Assembly (NCBI RefSeq): GCF_032884065.1
Contig: NW_027062694.1
Coordinates: forward strand, 1 to 64,000
Direction: 5' to 3'
Source: Artemia franciscana
Taxonomy: Eukaryota; Arthropoda; Branchiopoda; Anostraca; Artemiidae
Length of the DNA stretch: 64,000 bases
Part shown: positions 36,205 to 48,387 of the stretch, in pieces
Layout of the letters: every line of letters begins with the position of its first letter
Numbering within the stretch: the stretch's first letter is position 1
Notes under the pieces: model-generated
What the model saw: only the letters and a program-made list of their open reading frames with translations
Told to the model about the DNA's origin: nothing
Database searches by the model: none
Translations under genes and position numbers: made by a program

Positions 36205-36682
36205 AATAATATGAAAAAAACTTCGTTTTCTTAAAGAGTTAAAGAGGCTGCGTCCCAAAGTCGAACCTTAAAACGTACAGGAATTAGAAGAGGCAGTTGG
36301 GGGCTGCCGCCCCCCAAACCCCCAGCTTTTAAAGACTCTTTTGTACAGGTTTTTTGTTTTTTTGCTAACCCCCCCGCTCTTGGCTTCGGAAAGGCCCTCT
36401 TTTAATTAACAAAAAATTGAAATGAATGAATAATGGAATAACTTCGAAAAATGTTAAACACAAGAGGACAGGAGAACCATTGCGCCGAAACTAGTAATTA
36501 GTAACAATGAAGCCCCCCCCCCCAAAAAAAAAAACCTGTACAAAAGAGTCATTAAAAGCTGGGGGTTTGGGGGGGGCGGCAGCCCCCCAACTGCCTCTTC
36601 TAATTCCTGTACGTTTTAAGGTTCGACTTTGGGACGCAGCCTCTTTAACTCTTTAAGAAAACGAAGTTTTTTCATATTATTT
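36205..36682. mobile_element. Fold-back element with ~150-bp inverted arms
   Basis: Arms at 36205-36355 and 36525-36682 are near-perfect inverted repeats. Both hold 'acttcgttttcttaaagagt', 'gaggctgcgtcccaaagtcg' and 'acgtacaggaattagaagag', plus a G/C-rich 'gggggctgccgcccccc' block. The ~170-bp centre is unrelated. It forms the left part of the insertion absent from copy 1. Confidence 0.85.
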
Positions 36683-36929
36683 CTGTACGTTTTTCTACAA
36701 TCCATGGTGGATGTAATTTAATAATTCCTGTACTCCTCGTACAGGAATTAGGAGAGGAACTTGGGTGGCTGCCGCCCCCCCGCTTTTAAATCATTTTATA
36801 AAAATAAAAAAAATAGATAGAATGACCGAAATGTTTCTTTTGCTCATAAGAAGCTAATAATCTGTTATCTCTCAAATGATAAGCTGTACAGGTGTTATCA
36901 AAATTTTTTTTGATGTTGTGAAAAAAAAC

Positions 36930-37001
36930 CGCCCGTAAGGGACTTGAACCCTTGACCCGAGGATTAAAAGTCTCACGCTCTACCAACTGAGCTAATAACT
37001 T
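36930..37001 (-). pseudogene. tRNA-Lys(UUU)-like pseudogene
   Basis: The minus strand shows a D-arm (agctcagttggtagagc), an anticodon loop cttttaa with UUU, a good T-arm (caaggg-ttcaagt-cccttac) and a 3' strand ending acgggcg. The 5' acceptor strand (aagttat) does not pair with it and the anticodon stem is poor. It is therefore a degenerate tRNA or the head of a tRNA-Lys-derived SINE, not a working tRNA. Confidence 0.75.
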
Positions 37002-37084
37002 GCATGTGTGTAAATATAACTTCTCAATAGCTTTTAAAAATTTCAAATTAACATGGGCTCTTATGGAGTGAAATCCGTTAATTA

Positions 37085-37560
37085 AATAGCTAATGGTGGT
37101 TTCTGGAAAACAGGGAAGGAGTTATCGGATCGAGCTGAAATTTCGCGGATAAGCTCCTGGGCCGTAGGGGACCTTAACTTGTGAATTTCAGCCCGATCGG
37201 ACAACGTTAAAAGGGGTGGGGGGGGGGGGGGGGGTTGGAGGGTCGAAACTTTCGGGGGGTTAAGATTTTCCTACGAAACTTTCATGGGCACTTACTCGGA
37301 GAATTCCGCATCGAATGAGTCTTCGTACACCCAGATCCGATGTCGGATGTGACCTGTAGGCGTCTAGGAAAAAAAGTAAATGAATTTTAAGTGGCTATGC
37401 GTGGTTTCTGGAAAACAGGGAAGGAGTTATCGGATCAAGCTGAAATTTCGCGGATAAGCTCCTGGGCCACAGGGGACCTTAACTTGTGAATGTTCGGACA
37501 ACGTTAAAGGGGGGCTTGGGTTGACAGGTCGAAACTTTCGGCCAGATTTCCCCATGAAGA
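37085..37560. repeat. Two imperfect direct repeats with G-runs
   Basis: The block 'ggtttctggaaaacagggaa', 'ggagttatcggatc', 'gctgaaatttcgcggataag' and 'ggaccttaacttgtgaat' occurs at 37095-37215 and again at 37403-37510. It is part of the insertion in copy 2. A short hairpin (gcctctttatagaggc, 37682-37697) lies near the insertion's right end. Confidence 0.8.
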
Positions 37561-38089
37561 AAAAGTTGGAGGGGGATGAAATTTTGCAGGTTTCTTAGTT
37601 GGAGCTCGGGCTACGAAATGCATCCCTCCCCATCCGTCTGCGACCACTGGAACCGAAGATCGCTTAACATTGTCGTGTGTCGCCTCTTTATAGAGGCACG
37701 AGTGTGCCTCCTTGATATAAGTTAGCATTATCCACTTTACAAATTCCCTCTCTTCAAGAGCGTCGTTTCAGTTTGATCCTTGAATTTGGCCAATATCTTC
37801 TCAAAAGTGATAAACACAGATCGATACTACCACCAGTTTTAGTGAAACACCGAAGTACTAGGTCGAAGAACATTGACAGATTAGCAGCCCCTCCTTCACG
37901 CTCAAATCGTTTTTCCAGCTCATTCATCCCTTTCTTTGTATCAAAGTCTAAAAATTGTTGATTTAATCCTATTCGTCTTCTGAATTTTTCGTCGTTTGAT
38001 TTAATCCTTTTTTTGTAAGCACAAGCGCCATTTAATTTTATGACTACGAGAAATTGTGCAAATAAAACCGATTATATTCTATTCTATGT

Positions 38090-38665
38090 TCCCCATGGGC
38101 TGTGAAGGATCATATCATCCCCAGAGGCATAGTTATTGAACTTTTCAAATATTCTGAATAGAACGGCTATCTAAAAATTTAGATGGGAGTCTCTGGGAAA
38201 AAACAGGCACGGGAGGGAGGCTAATTGTCCTCCAATGTTTTTGGTCATTTAAAAAGGGCATGAAAACTTTTGGTTTCCGTTCGAATGAGCAATCTCTCGA
38301 TCTTCTAAGACCATTGGTTCACCCCTGGAAAAAAAAAATAAACAAGCATCGAGATTCTTTGCTTTTGGTAAAAAATAACAACAAAATACCACATTTTTGT
38401 TGATAGGAGCTTGCAACCTCTACAGTAAAGTTCTATGATACGCTGAATCTAATTGTGGGATGTTCAATAAATTTTCAAAAATTAGGCAAATTTTTAACAG
38501 GGTCTTAACTTTTGATATGGGATGTAAAACTCATTGAATTTTATATATCTTGAATCAGCATAACAAGCCAATTTCTGTGATGCATCAATTGTTATCAAAA
38601 TTCTTGCTTTTAGAGTTTCGGTCGCTATTGGATTGCGTCACTCCTTACTTATAATTTCTCTGACT
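38090..38665. repeat. Dispersed repeat family (Q-R), copy in block 2
   Basis: Duplicate of 31590-32175 with a few substitutions and small indels. It has the same ordered landmarks. Confidence 0.8.
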
Positions 38666-38959
38666 GTTTGTTAAACCTCCTGAAGCGAGTAAATTACGTT
38701 CTGTACATACTATCAGGTGTATACCTTATCTTTCAAATTTCAGATCTGACATCCCTTTGTGGCAAGCCTTATCTGGTAAAATGCTTTGTACTTACTTGGG
38801 TAAATCCAAAGAGGAAGAGTAGATCGACAGCCCTGCAGAGCAGAACAAGTCAGAGACAAATTACTCTGAATTGGGGATATGGTATATTTGATTAGTAATT
38901 TAGCATGGTATATATAATACTCATTAGATACGAAAATTACAGAATAAAGCGTAAAACCT

Positions 38960-39095
38960 TGTAGTGGCATGGTGGGTTGATCTGTGCTTAGCAATACAGG
39001 ACCAAGGGCTCAATTCCCAGTTGCCAAATGGCCTGTAATTGCATATGGATTATGTATTCCAAAAGTCGAAACTAATGTAGAAAAGCTAAACTTGT
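38960..39095 (+). mobile_element. tRNA-derived SINE-like element, copy 2
   Basis: A-box-like TGGCATGGTGG at 38965-38975 and GGCTCAATTCC at 39007-39017. The G-to-A change in the B box should weaken it compared with the copy at 32465. Confidence 0.4.
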
Positions 39096-39863
39096 AGTGC
39101 ATAAAAACTTGTGTTTTATTTATTTATTTGAGAGAAATCGCGTCAGAAAAGAAATCGACAAAAAATAATGGTTTGAAAAATTCGTTAATATTGCGAAGTT
39201 TCGACGAAAGAAAAAATTGATAAACCATGACATTCTGTTGTGCTTTCCTTGTGACAAAAGGGAATGAACCTGAAAAGCCTCAATTAAGGGGGACGGCCTT
39301 ATCCTCTGTGTCGTCAAAAGGTATTGAGAATTCTGTTGATAAGACACTTACATGGATGGACAATGCAAAACCCAAAAAGGTAATATTTTGTACAAGCCAG
39401 CAATCAAATGGCAAATAAGGAAGGCGCACTTTGGGTCTCCAATCAATATTTTTTGACTCTCCAACAAAAGAAGAGGAGCTAAGGATAATCTTTGGAACCG
39501 AGTTACTGCCTAGGCGAAATTAGTCATTTACGAAGGATTTATAGCACCAATTAACCCGAGGGACTGCCAAAATAAGCAGAAGTACATTCGTAATAACACA
39601 AATAGACCGACATTAATAACACTCTTAGCACTATCATTGTTGCTGCTATTATTGATGTTAGTAGTAACGTAAATATTCAAAGGCACTGAATCACTTAAAA
39701 AACAAGCTTCAATTTTAAAGACTTACAACAGTAATTAGAATAGTACCAACAATCATAACATCTGCATAGACAATAATTAGTTGGATTAAATTTACTTATT
39801 GAAAAGACATGATTAAAGAGCATTGGTAGATAAAATATTCAAACTATATACATACATACATAC

Positions 39864-39865
<2 letters not shown>

Positions 39866-39916
<51 letters not shown>
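39866..39916. repeat. (AT)n microsatellite, empty Helitron site
   Basis: A continuous AT run at the place where copy 1 carries the Helitron, with identical flanks (acatacatacat on the left, acaaaagtatacaggctg on the right). Confidence 0.95.
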
Positions 39917-39919
<3 letters not shown>

Positions 39920-40411
39920 AAAGTATACAGGCTGATAGTACAAAAAATTTCACATGAACTGACTCTAATGACGAAATAAGAACTGGTTCAAAAAAAAGAA
40001 AAAAAAAGAAACAAACATTTATAACAAAGCATTGAAATAACAAGAGCATTTAAACACCTTAGCAATATGGGTATACATCGATAATTCCTTATAGACCGTA
40101 AAATGGTTTACTCCCCCTTCCCCTCCAAATAAAAAATCAAGAAAAAACGATCGTTAGGAGCTAATTAAAAACATTTAATTTTTGAAGTGAAGAAGAATAC
40201 TAAAATAAATAGAAACAATAAAAAGTTCAGAGACGCTACCAGGGACCTTAGTTTTCACTTTCTTAGTTTCAATTTATGTACTTTTATGCAATAAAAATTG
40301 GAATTTAGTCCTCCAAAATATTTAAAATTCGAACTATGGTAACTTTTCTCCTGTATATCCTGTTTAAAAATTTCACATGCATCTATAAATAATTTTTTTT
40401 TAATTGTTCAC

Positions 40412-40611
40412 CTTATTTTTTCCTCTTCGTCGAATGTCTCGGATTAAGGACAACTGGTTTTCAGACAAGTCATATTTGGCCAGTCTTTCGTTGAACTCGT
40501 CCATTGGCAGGTTAATAATATCTTCGACTGACATCGGAATTCCTAAAGCTCTCGCCCTCTTTTCGTCACGGCCTATTTGATCACTTTCCCCATCTGTTGA
40601 CGACCGAGAAC
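40412..40611 (-). CDS. cnc: cnc CNC-domain exon (copy 2)
   Basis: It is identical by eye to the exon at 35248-35447, with the same splice sites and the same coding content. In the order of the assembly it is the first of the two copies met by the transcript. Identical sequence argues against two specialised alternative exons. It is more likely one exon shown twice. Confidence 0.85.
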
Positions 40612-40860
40612 CTAAAAATAAATATGTTCATGAATATAAACGAAAAGCAATAAAATAGGCTTCCAGATTTACCAAATTTCGTCCGTATTGAATCCGTATT
40701 CATTTCCTCTAGAATGAAGATATTGATTTAAACTTCTTTGCTTGACCACTTCTACTTGCAGTTTCCATCACACGTTCTTAAAACCCAAATAAGAAAAAAA
40801 TTCTTTGGAAATTAACTTGTTCAAGAGAGAGCTATAAAAAAGGGAGAGAGGATGGAAAAA

Positions 40861-41474
<614 letters not shown>

Positions 41475-41889
41475 GCTAAACTTATAAATAATAACGAAGA
41501 CCAGAAAGGTTGAGATGCCCGGACTTGTCTTACGCCTGATTCCTAATTAGACCAGATTTCCTAGGGTAAAAACAAGTACATACAAAGACATTATTATTTA
41601 TATTTTTTTATTTGCACGTATATCAATTCTATGTGAGAAGACGTGAAATAGTTTAGCTAGCAACATGAGTTGCTCATGGTTGTTTATTTTTGCATACTTT
41701 TATTTATTCATTTTTTTTTCGTGCATTTTTCTTATTTTCAGCATTGCTGTTCCTTTTGTATATGACCTTGGAAGATTTTGTCAATAAACCTATTAATCCT
41801 TTTTCAAACGCCTAGATATTAGATTGATATGCAATAACCAGGAAACCCTTTAGTACATAACCAAGGATAATAAAGACTGATAAAAATCG

Positions 41890-42485
41890 ACAGACTTTCC
41901 CTTCCGTATGATGGAGTTTATTTCTCCTCCTCTCTTTATTTCTAAAATAAGGTTAAAGTTGCGATTATTCTTTTACCCCCTCGACCATTCACTCTTAGTA
42001 GGCAAATTCTAAAAATTCTAAGAGCAGATTTAGCTAGATCTAAGGGCAAAATGCAGACTTTATTATTTTCCATCTTATACAGTGTATTTCTCTTCCCTTT
42101 CTAATTTTAAAATAGGGTTAGAATTCCAATTATTTTTTTTGCCCCTCGGGCATTCCATCTAAGCAAGCAAATTCTAAAAATTAAAAACATTTTCCTTAAA
42201 ATCTAAGAGAAAAAGCGGACTTCAATTTCTTCCCATATGATCGAGAGGTTTTCCTTCCCCTTCGTATTTCTAACGTAAGGAAAGGGTTAAAACTACTTAC
42301 TTAATCCCTCGGTCATTCGCTGTTAGTAAGCCCTAAAGAATTAATAGCCAATTTAGCTAAATCTAAGGACAAAATGCTGACTTTCGATTCCATTAATCCA
42401 ATGTAGGGAACTTCCTTCCACCTTCCTATTTCCAAACTACGGTTTGAGTTGCGAATTTGACCCCTCAGTCGCTCACTCTGTAATG
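41890..42485. repeat. Four diverged tandem units of ~162 bp in a cnc intron
   Basis: Unit starts near 41892, 42055, 42217 and 42379 are marked by 'gactttc/gacttta/gacttca/gactttc'. Each continues with a C/T-rich line ('cttcc...tatttc'), 'gggttaaa/ggttagaatt', 'cccctcggtcattc' in variants, and 'aaattctaaaaatt'. The units differ clearly, so the array is old. Confidence 0.75.
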
Positions 42486-42702
42486 TCAGGTTACGAAGCA
42501 AACGTCCTTTTATTAACCATATCTTAGTAAGCACAAGTATAGCTTATATAGCGGCCAGTGTCAGGAAAAATTAATATAACTTTTACATCGAGGCTTCGCA
42601 AAGATACACCTGTTTTATTTAGAATCTGCTTAATGATTAAATCTAAAATCTACACATGATAAAAAAAGAAATAGTAATAAAAAGCTGTAAAAAAAGACTT
42701 AC

Positions 42703-42939
42703 TCATTGCGGAACTGTTATTCGTTCGTTTATCTCTGGACAAAGGCCTATAGGAAAGTTCTTCTTGTGCCCTACTCATACTGTAACTGTGGTTGTGATGT
42801 AAGGCATCAAGGGCAGTGCTTCTCATATCGAGGGTATGACTCTGGTACTCTGGATAGGGATATTTTAAATCGCTGGTTAAAAGCATATGTTCATTGGAAG
42901 GGTCTAGACTACTTCCAAAATACGAGCCATCTCCTGACG
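42703..42939 (-). CDS. cnc: cnc exon with the HHNHSY motif
   Basis: The exon lies between an acceptor (ttattacag) and a donor (atga|gtaagt). It encodes SGDGSYFGSSLDPSNEHM, then YPEYQSHTLDMRSTALDAL, then HHNHSYSMSRAQEELSYRPL, ending SSAM. The 'HNHSY/HNHTY' motif shortly before the CNC domain is typical of Nrf1/Cnc proteins. The single base left over joins the next exon's two bases to give Ser. The exon starts with two bases, so the exon before should leave one, which the preferred donor at 48228 does not. Confidence 0.9.
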
Positions 42940-43088
42940 CTGTAATAAAATAAATATATGAGTTTAACTGACCCAATTTTGTGCGGTCCCGCATGGCTCA
43001 GTTCCTATGAGCTTCTTTTCCTCACCATCAACATAACTTATACAACTTTCTATTGCCAACTCAGAAGAAAAGAGATAGATTGCCATCT

Positions 43089-43350
43089 CGTCAGTCGGGA
43101 ATCCAAAGGTCGTATCTCAATAATTGTAAATTTTTCAGAAGACCAAAAAAGGAACCTCACAACTTTTTTATTCCCTCCAATAATCGTAAAAAAAGCCCGA
43201 CTGATATGTAAAATCATTACATATCAGTCCGTTTTTGTTTTACGGTTGTTGGAAGGGAAAGAAAAAAAAGTGTCCTGTTTTTTTTTTTTTTTGCTCTTCT
43301 GATAAATTTACAATCATAGAGATACGACCTTTCCATCCTCGACTAACGAT
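43089..43350. mobile_element. Palindromic MITE-like element
   Basis: Arms of ~125 bp meet near 43213. The left arm (gtcgggaatccaaaggtcgt, atctcaataattgtaaattt, ttcagaag) is matched in reverse complement by the right arm (gcttctgataaatttacaat, catagagatacgacctttcc, atcctcgac). The centre is 'atgtaaaatcattacat'. No protein is encoded. Confidence 0.75.
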
Positions 43351-44013
43351 GAATAAAATACAAAAAGTAGCCTTACTTTAATCACTGACTCTAAAACATA
43401 GAATTTTCTAGAAAGTTTCTAATTATCATAAGTGAGGCCAGAAGAGAGGGGGACTTGTCGTAACTAATGTGCAAATGACCCTGATTTTGTGTAAGGTGAA
43501 TTAGGCTTTACAGTAAAAAAGATGCTGCTTTCGTCGCATGCAGAGATCGAAAGTCAATAATGAGCCATTTAGGAGAAGACGAAGAAAAACCATCAATATT
43601 TAAAAATTCTTAAAATTGGTCATAAATATGAATTAAAGGAATTGACCAAGACAAAACATTTATATTAATGTTTGTCAAGACTATAAATACTGGCACATTA
43701 TTTGGCGGCATTTGATTAATAATAACAATGAAATTTTGATATTAAATAAGGATTCTGAGCTAGCTGTTGCTTTCACATGAGCAAGTTATATGAAAATATA
43801 CGAAATTATCGGAAAAAGTGAAAAAACTTCTGATTTCCATGGCGGAAGAGTGAACAAGCCAAAGGTCCACCAGTATACGCGCCTTGGGAATTCGCTTACC
43901 TAAATTCTGCCACCACTCCAATGGAATAAGACCATAAATATTCTTTTTTCATTAAATAACTGATGTCCTTATGCTTTTGTAATTTTTTTTTTTTTTTGGG
44001 GGGGGGGAATGTG

Positions 44014-44119
<106 letters not shown>

Positions 44120-44689
44120 GTGCAAAATGCCTAGCTACAAGGCAGCTTTGTAGCCGCTGTTCTAGTTATTCAAATATACTGAAATTTTGCTGAATTGGTA
44201 TACGAATAAAAATCTGAATGTATAAGCCAAAACTAAACTAACAAGGGTCAACATTCATATTTATTTTTATTTTTTATTGGTAACAGAACGTTTTATTCAA
44301 GGAAAAAGAAGATAATAATAAACTCCACTTATACTAATAAAGAAACGAAAAATAGGATAAAGGTAAAGACAATGGATGTTCTGCTATTGCAATTTAACCA
44401 TAATTCATAAGGATTTGGATAGTGAAATAGGGATATAACTTCCGGAGAAATAAAACTACACATAGTCGAGGGCGCCACCAAACAAAAGTAATAAATTATT
44501 TTTCACGTCCATCGCTTTTCCTAAAAAGGACAATTCATGTGCTTCAAAAGTAAGAGTTGTCTTTCCGCAGAGACACTTAAAAAAAGATTCATTAAGAAAT
44601 ACATAAATCTAAACGAATTGCAAAACACCGATCCGCAACATTTAGCCTAACTTGGCATAAAAAATTGAGGACACAAACTCTGTCAACTT

Positions 44690-45024
44690 TAACAGGCTTT
44701 ATAACACTTTAGTAAGTACCTGGAACCCGAGCTTGGCTTAGTCCCTGACACTCGGCACACTTGTATATAGGTGATTCTGCAATTACGCATTGCCAAAATT
44801 ATTGTATTATTCATTAGTTTTAAGCCGTAAGGTGGCAAATCAGCAATTTCAATTGAATTAAGAAATTCTGGCGCGAATTCAATTCTGTCTTCCTGTTTAT
44901 CCTTCACAGACGCTTGGGCAGGAGATCCCAAGGATCCTTGGGGGATCTCAACAGGGATTTTCATTAAGAATCGAGGAAACCGAAAAAAGATTCCAAGACA
45001 TAATAAGAACCAGAAAAAGATCAT
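44690..45024 (-). pseudogene. Helitron helicase (Pif1-like) fragment
   Basis: A 111-codon minus-strand frame includes EDRIEFAPEFLNSIEIADLP then PYGLKLMNNTIILAMRNC. This matches the C-terminal Pif1-like helicase signature of Helitrons (PxEFLNSL..SGLPPHxLxLKxGxxImLLRNL). The expected continuation (CNGTRL) is replaced by unrelated sequence, so the copy is broken. It may derive from an autonomous relative of the Helitron at 33463. Confidence 0.7.
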
Positions 45025-46996
45025 TTAGTTTTGAGCATTGGAAGATTGTTCTATGGTATTGGGTTGAGCTACAGAAAAGTATATTTTTAGGCCACAAGTT
45101 CCCTCTTTTAGGGACGAGGTCTTAAGATCAATCCTAACAGAGGAAAAATTCCGTACTCACAGTCAAACCTTATATGAAGGCGTGATTAAAGTTAATAATA
45201 GTCTCAACGTACTTAAAATTGCTAAATTATGCTTACAGTTATCTTGAGGGAATCGTTTTCCATAGAACTGGTGCTTCTTTTGTGGAGGTTGACGGGACTC
45301 GGCGTTACCCAAGGGAGCAATTGTTCCGTTACTGGCACTTCTTAACGAGCTATAAATACCAACAACATATATACATAAATTCTAAAATGCTTCTTGAGCA
45401 TTACTCAAGTGTATCTGGCAAATATATAGGTGTAGTTTACTCTTGAAAATTAAAATGTGGAACTCTATCCACATTTTCGGCTTTTTAAAGATTAGATGAT
45501 ATGAAATCCAGTCAGTTCAAAAAAAGATAATGATTTAGCAAAATATTAGTAGAAACAGAAGCACAAATAATAAATTAAAACTTTCACAATTGATTATAAT
45601 CGGTTATAGCTTTGCGTTGATAATTCCCACTTAAAAAATGAAATTAGTAGTAACGCCAGTAGAAAAATCAACAATAGCCACAGCTAATTTTCCAGGAAGC
45701 AAATTGGCCCATTGTTACCAAAACTATTGTTTCACATTATAAATTATGTAATAGATTTATTACAATTTATTTTGGTTATTTGCATTACCCTGTGCCCAAC
45801 CCGAAAGAGCACATCTAACATACTTTAGTAGATTAGGGTTAATAGAAGAATCCAAAATAGCTAAAAATAATTTAGCAGGAAGCAAATTGACCCACTATTT
45901 CCCAAATTTATGACTCTATATTGTTATATAGTATATATACAGTGCATATAGTCGTAATCAACGTTTTCATTTCATCGAGTCCAATACGAAAGGGCATATC
46001 AAGAATTTTTCACATATTGACGTCATTGGAACAATCACAAAACCTGATTTAATTTTTAGAGCAAACTGGCAACTGGCCAATAATTACTAATTTATTTTTT
46101 TCATTTACTTATATAGATCATAAAAAGATGGCATATCAGAATAACACTACCTTTTTTCAAATTTATCAATATTTAATCTAAAAATTTTCCCCTTACACAT
46201 TAAAGTATCTTCTTCACAAACGTACATTTTATTATCTTGTATCGACTACTTTCAAATAAATGGATTGGCTCATTGATAACTATCATTTTCCCAACTACGA
46301 AAATAAACCATTACTGATTGTTTCCCTTAGTTAAAGCATCAAAATAAAACAATTTCCCACATGGATCCATTTTGGGTCTATTCATACCAGTTTTATATAA
46401 TCTTTTTTTTTTAGTTTTAGTTTTTCAGAATTGTGAAGTTCTTAGGCCAGTAGTATATTTTTGTTAGTATTGCCACATTGAACCGTGAAATAAGCAAAGC
46501 TTATTAGTCAAATTTAATAGTGCTTTTTGCTCGTGAAAATATAAACATTGACAACCTCTAGAATCTCAAATACATCTAAACTTTCAAAGGAAAGCTATAC
46601 TTTTTTAATTCTTTTTGCCACTATAATTTTTTTTTACCTTATCTTTTTGTTAATTCTTCAACCAAATTTTCCTTTTTTTTTAAATTGCCACACGTCCCTT
46701 TCAAAACTTCACGTATGGAGTTCTTTTTGACTAATAATGGATCCCGAATTCCCTATTTTTTAGGTATTTGTAGTTGGGTAAGTTCCGACTTAGCCAATTC
46801 AAACAATCTGAGATTATGTTTTATGTGTTTTGTGATTCGGCAAGTGTCTGTATGTGTTAGGAATTGCGATGAATTATAGATTATGCGTGTGGATTTGAGT
46901 TCTCTGTAGACATATTAATTTTAGAAATGTTGATTAATTGTTTAGTATGGGTGCTGGAAGAGTGAAATTTTTTTTACGAGAAAGTGTAATAATACT

Positions 46997-47056
<60 letters not shown>

Positions 47057-48227
47057 GTCGCCCCAAACACACAAATTTGCGTCGAGATTTATTGTGAATT
47101 TAATGTGGTAATGTTTATTTTGTTGTATTACTATTACATGGAGATCTACTCGTTGTGTTTTTTGTAACCCATTTGTTAATAGAAAAATAAAATAAAATTT
47201 TATTTTCACCATCCTTGATAAAAAGAAAAAGAAAAAAAGGGGCTACTTGTATTCATACGAATACGTTTTCCATGCAGTTGAATCCAACAAAATTAGCTAT
47301 CACACTGGACACGTACACTATTTTTTTCAAAGAGCTCGATTCTTGGGGGGGGGAAGTGACTTATACGGAATTTGTTAAAACATTTTAGGGCTAACCATGG
47401 AATTTCAGCATCTCATGGGGGAGGGGCGATGTCCAAAGCCCCCTTCCTAGAAATTTATTTATACATGGTAGTAGTTGATGGTTTCTCGGTGTATATAAAG
47501 GCTAGTTCATATCTGCGTATTTAGATACTGAAGGACAGTGTTGAGGAATTGGCATAATTTGAAAAGATAAGGTTCTTACAATTCGTCATAAGATTGTATG
47601 TTTCAACACTAATAACAACAATTTTGTTGCTGGGGTAGCCATTAAACTAGTGTCCTCTTTTATTTTAGTATTTTGAATAATATCTCACTAAGAATAACAA
47701 TTATATTTCGATAACAATTATGTTTTCGATGTTACAAAAAGAGCCGTTCACCCAAAATAACAGGCATGTCACACACACACACACGCACACGCACACACAC
47801 AACACACACAGACGCAAAAAAAGCGAAAATACCCTATAAACAAGCCTGGTAAAAAGAAAGGGGACAGAGAAAAACTCAGAAAAAAATAAATAAACTGAGA
47901 TGCATATTTTCAGCAAATCAATAAGAAATTAAACAGAAAGGATAAAAGATAGATTGTTACTGGCAGAAAAAACACAAATAAACGGAAACCAGACGCTATA
48001 TAACTGGAATATTTTATCAAATAGGAAAAAAGGAAAGAAAATGACTAAATTGCTGCAATATAAATTTTGGAGTTTGGTAGTTGTAATAATAGAGTACAAA
48101 GAAATGGGCCCTCTTCCTTACATCATAATAAAAAAGTCATGGAAAAACTTAATTAGTATTAATGTTTAGCGAATTCTGCTTAATTCAACGGAACTAGTAA
48201 CTTGTAAAACTAGTAAAAAAAACCAAC
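45025..48227. other. cnc intron, simple repeats only
   Basis: AT-rich intron with a 55-base poly-T run (46999-47053), a CA-rich stretch (47771-47809) and G-runs near 47346. The open frame at 45219-45446 has no recognisable domain. No other feature could be supported. Confidence 0.5.
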
Positions 48228-48387
48228 CTGGCATAACCTAAATAATGATGCTCCGCCCAATCAGCTTCAGTGGGTCGATGCAGCGGCGCCTCAACACCAC
48301 CAATTGAGCCATGCCGAGAATCTGGGATACTATGAGCAACATTTGGTATGTTTGAGTTACCATCAATCATACGCACACCATAGGAGC
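48228..48387 (-). CDS. cnc: cnc exon (SYGVRMIDGN)
   Basis: After an acceptor (cctcag) the exon encodes SYGVRMIDGNSNIPNVAH, then SIPDSRHGSIGGVEAPLHR and ADWAEHHYLGYA. Together with the preceding exon it gives the Nrf/Cnc pattern 'LQLMDMAM.EGMYTMRMLDGN'. The start takes the single base left by the exon at 53832 (completing Gly). The donor is either cag|gttggt at 48228, leaving two bases, or tag|gttatg at 48238, leaving one. Only the second fits the phase of the exon at 42939, unless a small exon intervenes. Confidence 0.88.

Larger units (their letters stand above)
35903..37965 (+). pseudogene. LINE reverse transcriptase C-terminal half, split by insertion
   Basis: The frame reads SSAVVLGVKFSIDCSFSLHV and runs to CDAFTE at 36207. 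It is interrupted by the 1.5-kb insertion and resumes around 37717 to end in FFVSKSKNC. Its protein is nearly identical to the second half of the LINE at 30930-31456. Confidence 0.85.

Noticed and set aside
36930-37001. Functional tRNA-Lys gene
   Set aside because: The 5' acceptor strand does not pair with the 3' strand and the anticodon stem is weak, so it is a pseudogene or SINE head.
44689-44765. Small cnc exon candidate (acceptor attgcag, donor cag|gtactt) between the 48.2 and 42.9 kb exons
   Set aside because: It is 57 nt, so it would not fix the phase mismatch, and it overlaps the Helitron helicase remnant.
45219-45446. 75-codon plus-strand frame
   Set aside because: No domain recognised, AT-rich intron context, no supporting signals.
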